Source of the DNA: Methanobacteriota archaeon
GTDB lineage: Archaea; Micrarchaeota; Micrarchaeia; Anstonellales; J096
Length of the DNA: 9,874 nt
Reading direction: 5' to 3'
Assembly (NCBI GenBank): GCA_003694965.1
Contig: RFJG01000065.1
Coordinates: 1-9,874, forward strand
The position numbers and the translations under genes are program-made. The notes beneath the pieces are model-generated. The model made no database searches, was not told where the DNA came from, and was given only the letters and a program-made list of their open reading frames with translations. Positions within the stretch are counted from its first letter, which is position 1, and every line of letters starts with the position of its first letter. This document shows, piece after piece, positions 1 through 5,881 of the stretch.

Positions 1-502
1 AAAGCGTGGCCTATCGAACAATGGTGCTCCTTTAGTGGGAGCCCATTCTGTCAGACAAGCTACCCCGGGGGTAACAGACTTGTCGCGGGTGAGAGTACAC
101 ATCGACCCCGCGGTTTGGTACATCGCTGTCGGCTTGGGTCATCCTGGCGGTGCAGGAGCCGCCAAGGGTTGGTTTGTTCATCCATTAAAGACCCACATGA
201 GCTGGGTTCAGTACGTTGCGAGACAGTACGGTAGTATCTACTGGGAGCGTTGGAACCTGAGAGGAAGGATCCTTTAGTACGAGAGGAACGGGGATTCGGG
301 GCCTCTGGTGTATCGGTTGTTAAGGCATTGCCGAGCAGCTACGCCCTAGAGGATAAGACCTGAAAGCATCTAAGGTCGAAGCCTCTCTCAAGACGAGGTT
401 CCCAAAGCCCGCCCACAGCAGATGGGTTATATAGGGCGGCGGTGTAAGCACCAAGGGCAACCGAGGTGTTCAGCTGGCCGTCACTAAAGGGATATAATAC
501 CT
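1..502 (+). rRNA. 23S ribosomal RNA, 3' part (5' end outside window)
   Basis: This is the 3' portion of large-subunit rRNA, covering the second half of domain V and domain VI. Landmarks: the peptidyl-transferase strand GGGGGTAACAG at 67-77; helix 89 with the 6-bp stem CGCGGG/CCCGCG; the TCGCTGTCGGC strand at 123-133; the A-loop TGTTC at 175-179; the sarcin-ricin sequence AGTACGAGAGGAAC at about 276-289; and CTGAAAGCATCTAAG at about 360-374. GAGGAAC, rather than bacterial GAGGACC, marks it as archaeal or eukaryotic type. The 3' boundary is placed near 500 by analogy with the usual terminal GGTACTAA-like segment (here GTCACTAAAGG, 480-490) and is uncertain by about 10 nt. Several normally invariant positions differ (see findings). 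No 5S rRNA follows. The next gene converges from the other strand only about 35 bp away. Confidence 0.97.
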
Positions 503-504
503 AA

Positions 505-538
505 CTTTCTATCTGGCTTCTCTTCTCTTTTTTCTCTT
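505..538 (+). terminator. Pyrimidine-rich tract after 23S rRNA, probable archaeal terminator
   Basis: Directly after the 23S end is a T/C-rich stretch that includes TCTTTTTTCTC. Archaeal RNA polymerase terminates at U-rich tracts without needing a hairpin, so this is a plausible stop for rRNA transcription. It fills the whole gap to the convergent coding gene. On the minus strand it reads as A/G-rich, so it does not serve the convergent operon. The 3' processing-stem strand of the rRNA could also lie here, but its 5' partner is outside the window. Confidence 0.5.
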
Positions 539-1490
539 ACTTATGATGGAGCATTTTTACTATCGCCGACAATATGGAGGCAACTCTATTCTTGGCTAGG
601 TTTGCTATGTCTTTAAGAGACATGCCTTTAAGCCTTTTCTTAAGCCATTTTATGAATGTAGTTTGGAGAACAAGCAACCTGTATATTAGCTCCTCTTTTT
701 TCTTTTCTATGAGGAGAAGGACGCGTTTCTTAGTAAGTGGCGGGAGTTTTGACAGCGTCTTTTTCTTGAACTCCTCCAACCCTTTCTCCTTTATTGTCTT
801 GGTTGATTCTTCAAGTATTTTTTCCTGCTCTTCCAGCTCTTTTAAGACTTTCTCCTTTCTCATCTCAGCATCTTGCAAGTTTTTGGGAGTTTCCTCTACA
901 TACTCGTCAAGCTCCTTGATGAGTTCGGAGCCCTCATCCTTGCCGAACATCTTAGGCGCTTTTGAGAGATTTTCCAATTTCTTGCTAGCCTCCTCCTCTA
1001 TCTTGTCCTCATCTTTAGCAATTAAGGGAGAGGAGATGTAGTCGTCTATTTTTTTCTCTGACAGAAGGGCTGCGCTCTCCTCAACAAGCTTCTGCTCAAC
1101 ACTATCATAGAATACCTTCTGCTCCTCCTCTATTATCTCCTCTTTCTCAGTCTCGGGGTCCTTATAGATGAGGTAGTATTTCTCTTGTATCTTATTGGGC
1201 CGTAGTATAGTAGTGTCTCTCTCTTTTTTTTCATTTTCCTTGCCTTTACCCCCCATAGCTGGCATTTTCATGTTCCGAAGCTGTTCTATTTTTATTGGTT
1301 TTTTGGCTTTCTTGATTTTCATAGCCATAGGTGGAGGGTTCTTTGGAGGCTTCCTGTTCCCTTCTGTTCTCTCCTTTTCCTCCGCCCGTATGAAGATAGA
1401 TACAATTACTGCCTTCGCAAAGATTGTGGCCATGGCCTCTTTATTTGCTTCCTTTCCTTGAGAAAGTGGGTTGGCAAATATATCTGGCAT
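537..1490 (-). CDS. Charged coiled-coil protein of unknown function, downstream of pilin pair
   Basis: A 317-aa protein I do not recognise. Visible parts in order: a short hydrophobic segment at about 20-34 (MATIFAKAVIVSIFI); a Pro/Lys-rich linker at about 46-68 (KPPKNPPP, then KIKKAKKPIKI); a long Glu/Lys-rich region at about 100-245, probably coiled coil; and a basic C-terminal part at about 248-317 with amphipathic helices (TTFIKWLKKRLKGMSLKD). The hydrophobic segment is short for a TM helix and could be a membrane-associated or amphipathic helix. It starts 2 bp after the stop of the upstream pilin-like gene and is the last gene of that unit, so it is probably co-expressed with it. No clear SD precedes ATG 1490. 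Met20, with AAGAGG just upstream, is an alternative start. A role as an adaptor or cytoplasmic partner of a pilus is inference from position only. Confidence 0.85.
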   Translation of the reverse strand: MPDIFANPLSQGKEANKEAMATIFAKAVIVSIFIRAEEKERTEGNRKPPKNPPPMAMKIKKAKKPIKIEQLRNMKMPAMGGKGKENEKKERDTTILRPNKIQEKYYLIYKDPETEKEEIIEEEQKVFYDSVEQKLVEESAALLSEKKIDDYISSPLIAKDEDKIEEEASKKLENLSKAPKMFGKDEGSELIKELDEYVEETPKNLQDAEMRKEKVLKELEEQEKILEESTKTIKEKGLEEFKKKTLSKLPPLTKKRVLLLIEKKKEELIYRLLVLQTTFIKWLKKRLKGMSLKDIANLAKNRVASILSAIVKMLHHK

Positions 1491-1492
1491 AA

Positions 1493-1816
1493 TTACACGA
1501 AGGTGCAGTTGTTGACATCAAAGCTCTTGCCAAGCATAACTCCTAATAGCCACGGAACGAGTATTACCATCAATATCCCTATGAAAGCACCTTGCAATAA
1601 GCTCTGGCTCCACACAATGACCCTTGCCCTCATCTCAGCACTGAATATCTGCGCAGCAGCGTAGCTCACAGAAGAGAGAAGTATCATCACCATTGCCAAG
1701 TCTCCGACAATGTCGAACAAGAACTGACAAAGTCCTTGTAAGGCTGTCTGCAAGTTGGAGGGAGAAGCAACGGTAAACGCAACAATCAAAAGAATTGGGA
1801 GGAGCGCTTTCCTCAT
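1493..1816 (-). CDS. VirB2/TrbC-like pilin candidate, second of a tandem pair
   Basis: A 107-aa protein with the VirB2/TrbC layout: signal peptide 1-17 (ends TVAS), short mature N-terminus, hydrophobic helix about 36-58, polar loop with basic residues (SAEMRARV, 59-66), second hydrophobic helix about 71-95, and a short C-terminal tail. It has exactly two cysteines, C30 and C104, one before the first helix and one in the tail. Both should lie on the outer side of the membrane, so a disulfide is possible. The upstream paralogue has the same arrangement. The start is ATG 1816, which shares one base with the upstream stop (TGATG), with GGAGG about 10 nt before it. A TTG nine bases upstream in frame lies too close to that SD. 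Family members form conjugative or DNA-uptake pili. The assignment rests on topology and size, as I cannot run a profile search. Confidence 0.85.
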   Translation of the reverse strand: MRKALLPILLIVAFTVASPSNLQTALQGLCQFLFDIVGDLAMVMILLSSVSYAAAQIFSAEMRARVIVWSQSLLQGAFIGILMVILVPWLLGVMLGKSFDVNNCTFV

Positions 1817-2148
1817 CAAGCACAAGCCTCCGTAAGGTTGAGTTCTGGCGCAACCGCGGAGAGTATGTATGGAACTCCTATGAAGACAATGATACCTATA
1901 GCGACATATATTATTATGTTAATTGCCCAGCTCTTTGCCTTTGCCCCAACTTCTTGGCCTAAGACATTGCCGCCAGCATAAGCAACGGCAGCGACAACGA
2001 CAGCAAGAACAACTAAGGGAGTTAATAGATCTCTGAGCATATTGTAGAGGTCGCAGAGAGCAGTAGATATCCTAGTACTAGGAGTTGTTGCTGAGAACAC
2101 TATTGAGAGTAGTGCCGTGAAAACAAGAAAACTCATTAGCTTGTTCAT
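1816..2148 (-). CDS. VirB2/TrbC-like pilin candidate, first of a tandem pair
   Basis: A 110-aa protein with a cleavable signal peptide (1-20, ending IVFSA), hydrophobic helix about 41-58 (LLTPLVVLAVVVAAVAYA), a Gly-rich and basic loop (GGNVLGQEVGAKAKSW, 59-74), second helix about 75-97, and a tail ending LTEACA. The two-helix hairpin with a basic inter-helix loop after a signal peptide is the hallmark of VirB2/TrbC pilins, which are found in bacterial conjugation systems and in archaeal Ced/Ted DNA-transfer pili. The cysteines are C32 and C109, matching the downstream copy. It is the first gene after a clear TATA box and has a strong SD (AGGTGG, 2155-2160, six bases before ATG). Its stop overlaps the next start by one base, so the two are translationally coupled. 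Membrane ATPases of such systems are not in this window. Another small secreted two-TM protein family cannot be excluded. Confidence 0.88.
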   Translation of the reverse strand: MNKLMSFLVFTALLSIVFSATTPSTRISTALCDLYNMLRDLLTPLVVLAVVVAAVAYAGGNVLGQEVGAKAKSWAINIIIYVAIGIIVFIGVPYILSAVAPELNLTEACA

Positions 2149-2154
2149 TTAATT

Positions 2155-2191
2155 CCACCTATGTTTTAATTTGGGGTTAAGTGTTTATAAA
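2155..2191 (-). promoter_or_regulatory. TATA promoter and SD of the pilin-pair operon
   Basis: On the minus strand TTTATAAA (2184-2191) is preceded by an A-rich stretch suitable as a BRE, and lies just past the stop of the upstream 94-aa gene. At the usual archaeal spacing, transcription would start near 2161. That gives a leader of about 13 nt carrying AGGTGG at 2155-2160. The pilin genes therefore have their own promoter and ribosome site, unlike the leaderless genes upstream. Confidence 0.7.
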
Positions 2192-2196
2192 GATTT

Positions 2197-2481
2197 TTAT
2201 CGGCTTTCTTCTCTTAATGAGCACGTTGGGTAGTATGCAAAAAGCATTGAGATTAAGCCGAGCATTATGAAAAAGGACTTTGCCAATGAATATATGGAAC
2301 CGCTAATATCAATAGAAGCTAAGAAATCCTCTGCCACCTCCATAGAAAGGTAGAGGGAAAACATGAGCATAGCAAGGACGTATGTGCTGCCTTTTTTAGT
2401 CCTCCAAAGATATTTGAAGAGTAGCAAGCCGCTTATGAAAGCAAGTATAGAAAAAATGAAACTTATTAAGCTCCTTTCCAT
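2197..2481 (-). CDS. Small 3-TM membrane protein, unknown function
   Basis: A 94-aa protein with three predicted membrane helices: about 4-24, 33-54 and 64-84. An acidic stretch (MEVAEDFLASIDISG) sits at the end of helix 2 and before helix 3. It starts one base after the stop of the 104-aa gene, with GAGGGGTTGAT as SD inside that gene's end, so the two are co-translated. The helix 2 / acidic-Phe / Gly / Ser / helix 3 pattern resembles both the neighbouring 104-aa protein and the C-terminal third of the 8-TM protein, suggesting a duplicated module. No catalytic motif is visible. Its place just before the pilin operon is the only clue to a role. Confidence 0.8.
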   Translation of the reverse strand: MERSLISFIFSILAFISGLLLFKYLWRTKKGSTYVLAMLMFSLYLSMEVAEDFLASIDISGSIYSLAKSFFIMLGLISMLFAYYPTCSLREESR

Positions 2482-2482
2482 A

Positions 2483-2797
2483 TCAACCCCTCACATACTC
2501 CTCCTTTAAGGAAATCCCTATGAATAGGAAAAAGAATATCCAGATTATCCTGTAAAGAACGCTGTACGCTATGCTGGTTTCGCCAAAGTTAGTATACTGC
2601 TCAAAGAACTCCCCCATAACGGCAAAGAAAAGGACGACGAACGTAACGAACATCATACGGCCGCTGAAAAACTTATGGGGCGCTCTCCTAGCACATTTCA
2701 GGTAATGCTTGTATGAGAGCGTTGTTAACATGAAGAGCAGACCAGCAGATAAAAGTTGGACAACGGCAGAAAAACTTACAAGGACAGAACCATCCAT
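2483..2797 (-). CDS. Small 3-TM membrane protein, unknown function
   Basis: A 104-aa protein with three hydrophobic helices: about 6-26, 47-66 and 78-97. A basic loop after helix 1 (YKHYLKCARRAPHK) suggests that side is cytoplasmic. GEFFEQYTNFG follows helix 2 and matches in style the 94-aa neighbour and the FFELLAAYG stretch of the 8-TM protein. No SD precedes the ATG. Instead a TATA-like box (TTTAAAAA, minus strand) lies 22 nt upstream, indicating a leaderless mRNA that starts at or near the ATG. It is followed after one base by the 94-aa gene. Function is unknown. Confidence 0.8.
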   Translation of the reverse strand: MDGSVLVSFSAVVQLLSAGLLFMLTTLSYKHYLKCARRAPHKFFSGRMMFVTFVVLFFAVMGEFFEQYTNFGETSIAYSVLYRIIWIFFFLFIGISLKEEYVRG

Positions 2798-2818
2798 AAA
2801 GAAGATACTAAGAGATGC

Positions 2819-2826
2819 TTTTTAAA
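2819..2826 (-). promoter_or_regulatory. TATA-like box for leaderless 3-TM gene pair
   Basis: TTTAAAAA on the minus strand lies in the 30-bp gap after the 8-TM gene, with its downstream edge 22 nt from ATG 2797. This matches the spacing at three other genes here whose starts lack an SD. Confidence 0.5.
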
Positions 2827-2827
2827 G

Positions 2828-3520
2828 CTATTCTCTCACCGCCCAACGCGCAGCCTTTACTCTTGCTTGCAACACTTCCTTAGAAACTATGTATATGTAG
2901 GCAGAGAGAAAGAGAGCTAAGGCGGAGACAAGCTCAGCTGAAAATATAGTAAAGACACTCCCAATTATCCCATAAGCTGCGAGCAACTCAAAGAATGTAT
3001 TGGCTGCTATTATGCTTGAAAATGCCACGATTGCATTTATGAGCCACTCGCCCTTATACTTAAATAGAAGAGCCAAACCGACAACGGATACCATAGCTTC
3101 CAGTATAATGTCGTATTCAAGAGTCAAAAGAGATGGAATTAAGAGAAGGAGAGAGGCCACTATAAAAGGAATAGAGAATGTCATCTTCTTGAAGCTCATA
3201 CGCTCCCACACAAAGACATAGGTGCCAAAAAGAGATAGTAGGGAAAAGAAAATGAATATAGAAGAAAAGGAGGGATCTCCACTATACTCTGCTGTCACAA
3301 ATCCTATGTAAAATATGTTGGTAGTGAATAGTGCCATAAGCGTGTACCTTATCCAGCCCGTTGTGTTCCCAATTGCTGAGAAGAGGAAGAAGAATGCTGC
3401 TATGTGGAGGATTGCCTGTATAGCGTAGACGCCGCGTGATGAGAAAAAAACAGAGGCTGCTACAACAACGAGAAGAGACAGACCAAGAACAGCCATCTTG
3501 AAAGTATTACTCTTCTGCAT
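2828..3520 (-). CDS. Polytopic (about 8 TM) membrane protein, unknown function
   Basis: A 230-aa hydrophobic protein with about eight membrane helices, near residues 9-26, 31-50, 56-76, 86-105, 114-133, 137-153, 159-178 and 188-213. A basic C-terminal tail (SKEVLQARVKAARWAVRE) is probably cytoplasmic. I do not recognise the family. The last three helices resemble the two small 3-TM proteins encoded next. The start is set at ATG 3520 because a TATA box (TTTATAAA) sits 22 nt upstream, fitting a leaderless transcript. A longer reading frame from TTG 3571 would run into the upstream methyltransferase gene and add a basic, non-hydrophobic N-terminus. A sensor, channel or 7TM-like receptor role is possible, but nothing in the sequence decides it. 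Confidence 0.8.
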   Translation of the reverse strand: MQKSNTFKMAVLGLSLLVVVAASVFFSSRGVYAIQAILHIAAFFFLFSAIGNTTGWIRYTLMALFTTNIFYIGFVTAEYSGDPSFSSIFIFFSLLSLFGTYVFVWERMSFKKMTFSIPFIVASLLLLIPSLLTLEYDIILEAMVSVVGLALLFKYKGEWLINAIVAFSSIIAANTFFELLAAYGIIGSVFTIFSAELVSALALFLSAYIYIVSKEVLQARVKAARWAVRE

Positions 3521-3541
3521 AAACTTATGTCTTCTTAGGGA

Positions 3542-3549
3542 TTTATAAA
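3542..3549 (-). promoter_or_regulatory. TATA box overlapping the methyltransferase stop codon
   Basis: TTTATAAA on the minus strand contains the TAA stop of the methyltransferase gene. Its downstream edge is 22 nt from ATG 3520, which has no SD. The arrangement predicts a leaderless transcript for the membrane-protein genes, separate from the serS message. Confidence 0.65.
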
Positions 3550-4313
3550 TCTTCCACCGGCTTTTTGGCAAGCACTGCCTGATGCCTCCCTAACTTCTTG
3601 ACGATGGAGAAGCCAGCTTCCCTTAACCTCTTGGCAGCACTCTCCAATTGTAGCTTAGGGGATGTCTTGCTGCCAACATAGTGGTAGAAGAGGCCACCAT
3701 CCTTGAGAGCATTGAAGCATTTATTGTAAAAATCCCTGCTATACAGGAGGGGAGCATGAGAGGCCCTCGGAGGGTCGTGGACTATTCCATCTAAGTTAGA
3801 GTAATTCTCTATTAAGTTGTAGGCATCTCCCCTATCTATGTTAGCCTTCTCGAATAGGTCCTTGCTGAATGGGTTAATCCTTGCCAACTCTAAGACAGCA
3901 TCGCTAATCTCAATAGAGGAGACAGCTGCTCCCTTATTTGCGAGCTCTATGGAGATGTAGCCAAGGCCAGCGCACGTATCCAACACCGTGCCAATAGGCA
4001 TAAGAGAGGCAACAGACTTGGCATATTCAATGGGAGTTGCCCAGTCCTTGAATAAGTGCATCCTCAACCCATCTATGTCAAGAGATGGAACTTGGCATCT
4101 CATAGTAAGAGCGTAGTAATGGCCATCACAGAATACAGCTACCTTGCTGCCATCTTCAATAAAATATACTTGAGCTCCTCTAACCTTGAAATCCTTGACA
4201 GCCTCTAACAACTCCTCTGTATTGCCTTTTCTGTTGGTGTAGCCCAAGTCTGTAGTGTATACTCCCTTTTTCCAATAATTATTAATCACATAGGAAGAGA
4301 AAAGGCCTTCCAT
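3543..4313 (-). CDS. Class I SAM-dependent methyltransferase, COG2521-like
   Basis: A 256-aa Rossmann-fold methyltransferase. Motif I is VLDTCAGLGY (110-119, the SAM-binding loop), an acidic residue ends strand 2 (E135 in SIEIS), GD lies at 162-163, and motif IV is HDPPR (179-183). Further family-like blocks are ARINPFS (144-150), LLYSRDFYNK (189-198) and LFYHYVG (208-214). These match my recollection of COG2521, 'predicted archaeal methyltransferase'. The D-P-P-x motif IV is typical of enzymes that methylate amino nitrogens of nucleobases, so an RNA or DNA base is a reasonable substrate guess, though unproven. Residues 1-90 form an N-terminal region outside the catalytic core. It starts 2 bp after the serS stop with no good SD, so it is probably expressed by coupling to serS. 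The catalytic motifs are intact. Confidence 0.9.
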   Translation of the reverse strand: MEGLFSSYVINNYWKKGVYTTDLGYTNRKGNTEELLEAVKDFKVRGAQVYFIEDGSKVAVFCDGHYYALTMRCQVPSLDIDGLRMHLFKDWATPIEYAKSVASLMPIGTVLDTCAGLGYISIELANKGAAVSSIEISDAVLELARINPFSKDLFEKANIDRGDAYNLIENYSNLDGIVHDPPRASHAPLLYSRDFYNKCFNALKDGGLFYHYVGSKTSPKLQLESAAKRLREAGFSIVKKLGRHQAVLAKKPVEDL

Positions 4314-4315
4314 TA

Positions 4316-5563
4316 TTACAGCTCTATGTAATCCTTGCCCATATAAGGGACTAATTTCTCGGGAACTACTATACCCTTATCTTCCTGGTAGTTCTCAACT
4401 ACTGCTATGAGGGCTCTGCCGACAGCCAAGCCAGAGCCGTTGAGAGTATGCGGCCACTCAATCTTAGCTCCTCTCCTAAAACGCAGGTTCATCCTCCTAC
4501 TCTGGAAAGAAAGGCAGTTGCTAACAGAGCTTATCTCTCTGTACCTATCCTGTCCCGGAAGCCAAACCTCTATATCATATGTCTTGGCTGCAGAAAAGCC
4601 AAGGTCTCCAGTACATAAGTTAACAACCCTGTAAGGGAGGTTGAGTTCTTGCAAGACAGCCTCAGCATGTGAGAGCATCCTCTCGTGCTCATCCCAACTC
4701 TTCTCTGGAAGAGTAAATGAAAAGAGCTCTACCTTGTCAAACTGATGCTGCCTCAAGAATCCCTTGATATCCTTGCCATATGCCCCCGCCTCCTTCCTAT
4801 AGCTGGGAGTATATGCCACATAATGCAGAGGTAGTTCCTTTTCATCCAAAACCTCCTCTCTGTGGAGGTTTCCCAACATAACTTCTGCTGTTGGGATGAG
4901 CCATAAGCCGTCGTCTGTCTTATAGAGGTCCTCCTCAAACTTCGGGAGCTGGCCCGTCCCAGTCATGACTTCTCTCCTTACTAAGTGAGGTCCCCAAACC
5001 TCCTTATAACCATTAAGAGCGTGGAGGTTAAGCATAAAATTAATGAGAGCTCTCTCAAGCTTGGCAAAATCCCCATACATAACAGTGAAGCGATGGCCCC
5101 CTAACTTGGCACCCCTCTCAAAATCAAATAGAGGCAATTCCCAATGAGCTCTTACATCGCCACTACTCTTAGCTGGCTTCCCCCAACTCTTGACTTCTAC
5201 ATTGTCATTCTCATCCTTTCCCATGGGGACAGAGCCATCCTGTAAGTTTGGCATCCTCAATAACATGTCCTTTATTGCCTTCCTCAACTCTTCCTCCCTA
5301 TCTTCCATGCTCTTTATCTCTTTTTCCATTTCCTTGGATTTTTTTATGAGCTCTGAGGCATCTTTCTTCTCCTTCAGCATCGCCCCTATCTCTTTTGTTA
5401 TCTTGTTCTTCTCTGCCCTTCTTGAATCAAGAGAGCCTTTAAGCTCTCTCCACTCCTTGTCTAAAGATAAGAATGTATCAACCTTAGTAACATCCTCTCC
5501 TCTTTGGGAGAACTTTTCCTTAACCAATTCCGGCTTTGTCCTCAATAGCTCAACATCTAGCAT
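4316..5563 (-). CDS. serS: Seryl-tRNA synthetase
   Basis: A 415-aa cytosolic class II synthetase that attaches serine to tRNA-Ser (and tRNA-Sec where present) using ATP. The N-terminal 105 residues hold the long helical hairpin that grips the tRNA variable arm (KNKITKEIG to EELRKAIKDM). The core follows: TAE (225-227, serine/ATP pocket); motif 2 with YRKEAGAYGKDIKGFLR (255-271) and HQFDKVE (273-279); EISSVSNC (343-350) with the following QSRR; and motif 3 NGSGLAVGRALIAVVENYQ (375-393). Length and motifs are those of the common SerRS, not the rare methanogen zinc-dependent type. ATG 5563 gives the family-typical start MLDVELLRTKPELV. A 14-residue hydrophobic extension from an upstream alternative start is rejected. 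A TATA-like box 23 nt upstream and no SD suggest a leaderless mRNA. The methyltransferase gene follows after 2 bp. Confidence 0.97.
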   Translation of the reverse strand: MLDVELLRTKPELVKEKFSQRGEDVTKVDTFLSLDKEWRELKGSLDSRRAEKNKITKEIGAMLKEKKDASELIKKSKEMEKEIKSMEDREEELRKAIKDMLLRMPNLQDGSVPMGKDENDNVEVKSWGKPAKSSGDVRAHWELPLFDFERGAKLGGHRFTVMYGDFAKLERALINFMLNLHALNGYKEVWGPHLVRREVMTGTGQLPKFEEDLYKTDDGLWLIPTAEVMLGNLHREEVLDEKELPLHYVAYTPSYRKEAGAYGKDIKGFLRQHQFDKVELFSFTLPEKSWDEHERMLSHAEAVLQELNLPYRVVNLCTGDLGFSAAKTYDIEVWLPGQDRYREISSVSNCLSFQSRRMNLRFRRGAKIEWPHTLNGSGLAVGRALIAVVENYQEDKGIVVPEKLVPYMGKDYIEL

Positions 5564-5585
5564 GAGAGCGATGTTGTAGAGAAAG

Positions 5586-5593
5586 CTTATTAA
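5586..5593 (-). promoter_or_regulatory. TATA-like box for leaderless serS
   Basis: TTAATAAG on the minus strand has its downstream edge 23 nt from ATG 5563, with no SD between. It lies downstream of the T-rich terminator of the preceding lipoprotein unit, consistent with an independent start for serS. Confidence 0.5.
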
Positions 5594-5620
5594 TGCTAAT
5601 GTCAAGCCATAAAATTAGTA

Positions 5621-5643
5621 GCAAAATAAAAAAAGAAAAAAGA
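5621..5643 (-). terminator. T-rich terminator of the coiled-coil/lipoprotein unit
   Basis: Directly after the lipoprotein stop, the minus strand reads CTTTTTTCTTTTTTTATTTT, a typical hairpin-independent archaeal terminator. It separates this unit from serS. Confidence 0.7.
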
Positions 5644-5647
5644 GATG

Positions 5648-5881
5648 TTAGTTGAATGAGATGTTGAAATCAACATCAGAGACATTCAACTCTGCATCTA
5701 TGTTCTCCAGTTCCTGCAAGTCTTGTGTTGCGTTGTCGAGCTCTGAGAGAACAGCAGCTTCCTCAGGCGTTGGTTGTTGAGTAGCAGTAACCTTCTCAGA
5801 AGCTGCTTTTTGCTGTGTTGAAAGACAACCTGCAAATGCCAAAACAAGCAAAAGAGCAATTGCAACACTCAATAGCTTCAT
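5648..5881 (-). CDS. Small lipoprotein, unknown function
   Basis: A 77-aa precursor. The signal peptide (KLLSVAIALLLVLAFAG) is followed by a lipobox-like FAGC, with Cys19 as the probable lipidation site. The mature part is short and acidic with a Gln/Thr/Pro stretch (residues about 23-41) and a helix-prone region (SELDNATQDLQELENIDAEL), and ends NVSDVDFNISFN. Three N-x-S/T sequons fit an extracytoplasmic location. Its ATG overlaps the stop of the coiled-coil gene by 4 nt (ATGA), so the two are translationally coupled. It could anchor or chaperone that secreted protein at the membrane, but this is inference. No enzyme motif is visible. Confidence 0.85.
   Translation of the reverse strand: MKLLSVAIALLLVLAFAGCLSTQQKAASEKVTATQQPTPEEAAVLSELDNATQDLQELENIDAELNVSDVDFNISFN

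Noticed and set aside
35..277. 80-codon open frame on the plus strand
   Set aside because: It lies wholly within conserved 23S rRNA sequence, including the catalytic-centre and A-loop regions. Its openness is incidental.
574..1041. 155-codon Ser/Phe-rich open frame on the plus strand
   Set aside because: It is a reverse-strand shadow of the Glu/Lys-rich coiled-coil gene; GAA/GAG and AAG codons read as TTC/CTC/CTT on the other strand.
3521..3571. 17-residue basic extension of the 8-TM protein from a TTG codon
   Set aside because: It overlaps the methyltransferase end and contains the TATA box itself; ATG 3520 has the right promoter spacing.
5564..5605. 14-residue hydrophobic N-terminal extension of seryl-tRNA synthetase
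   Set aside because: SerRS normally begins at the MLDxxLL motif, and the extension would cover the promoter region. The TATA spacing supports ATG 5563.
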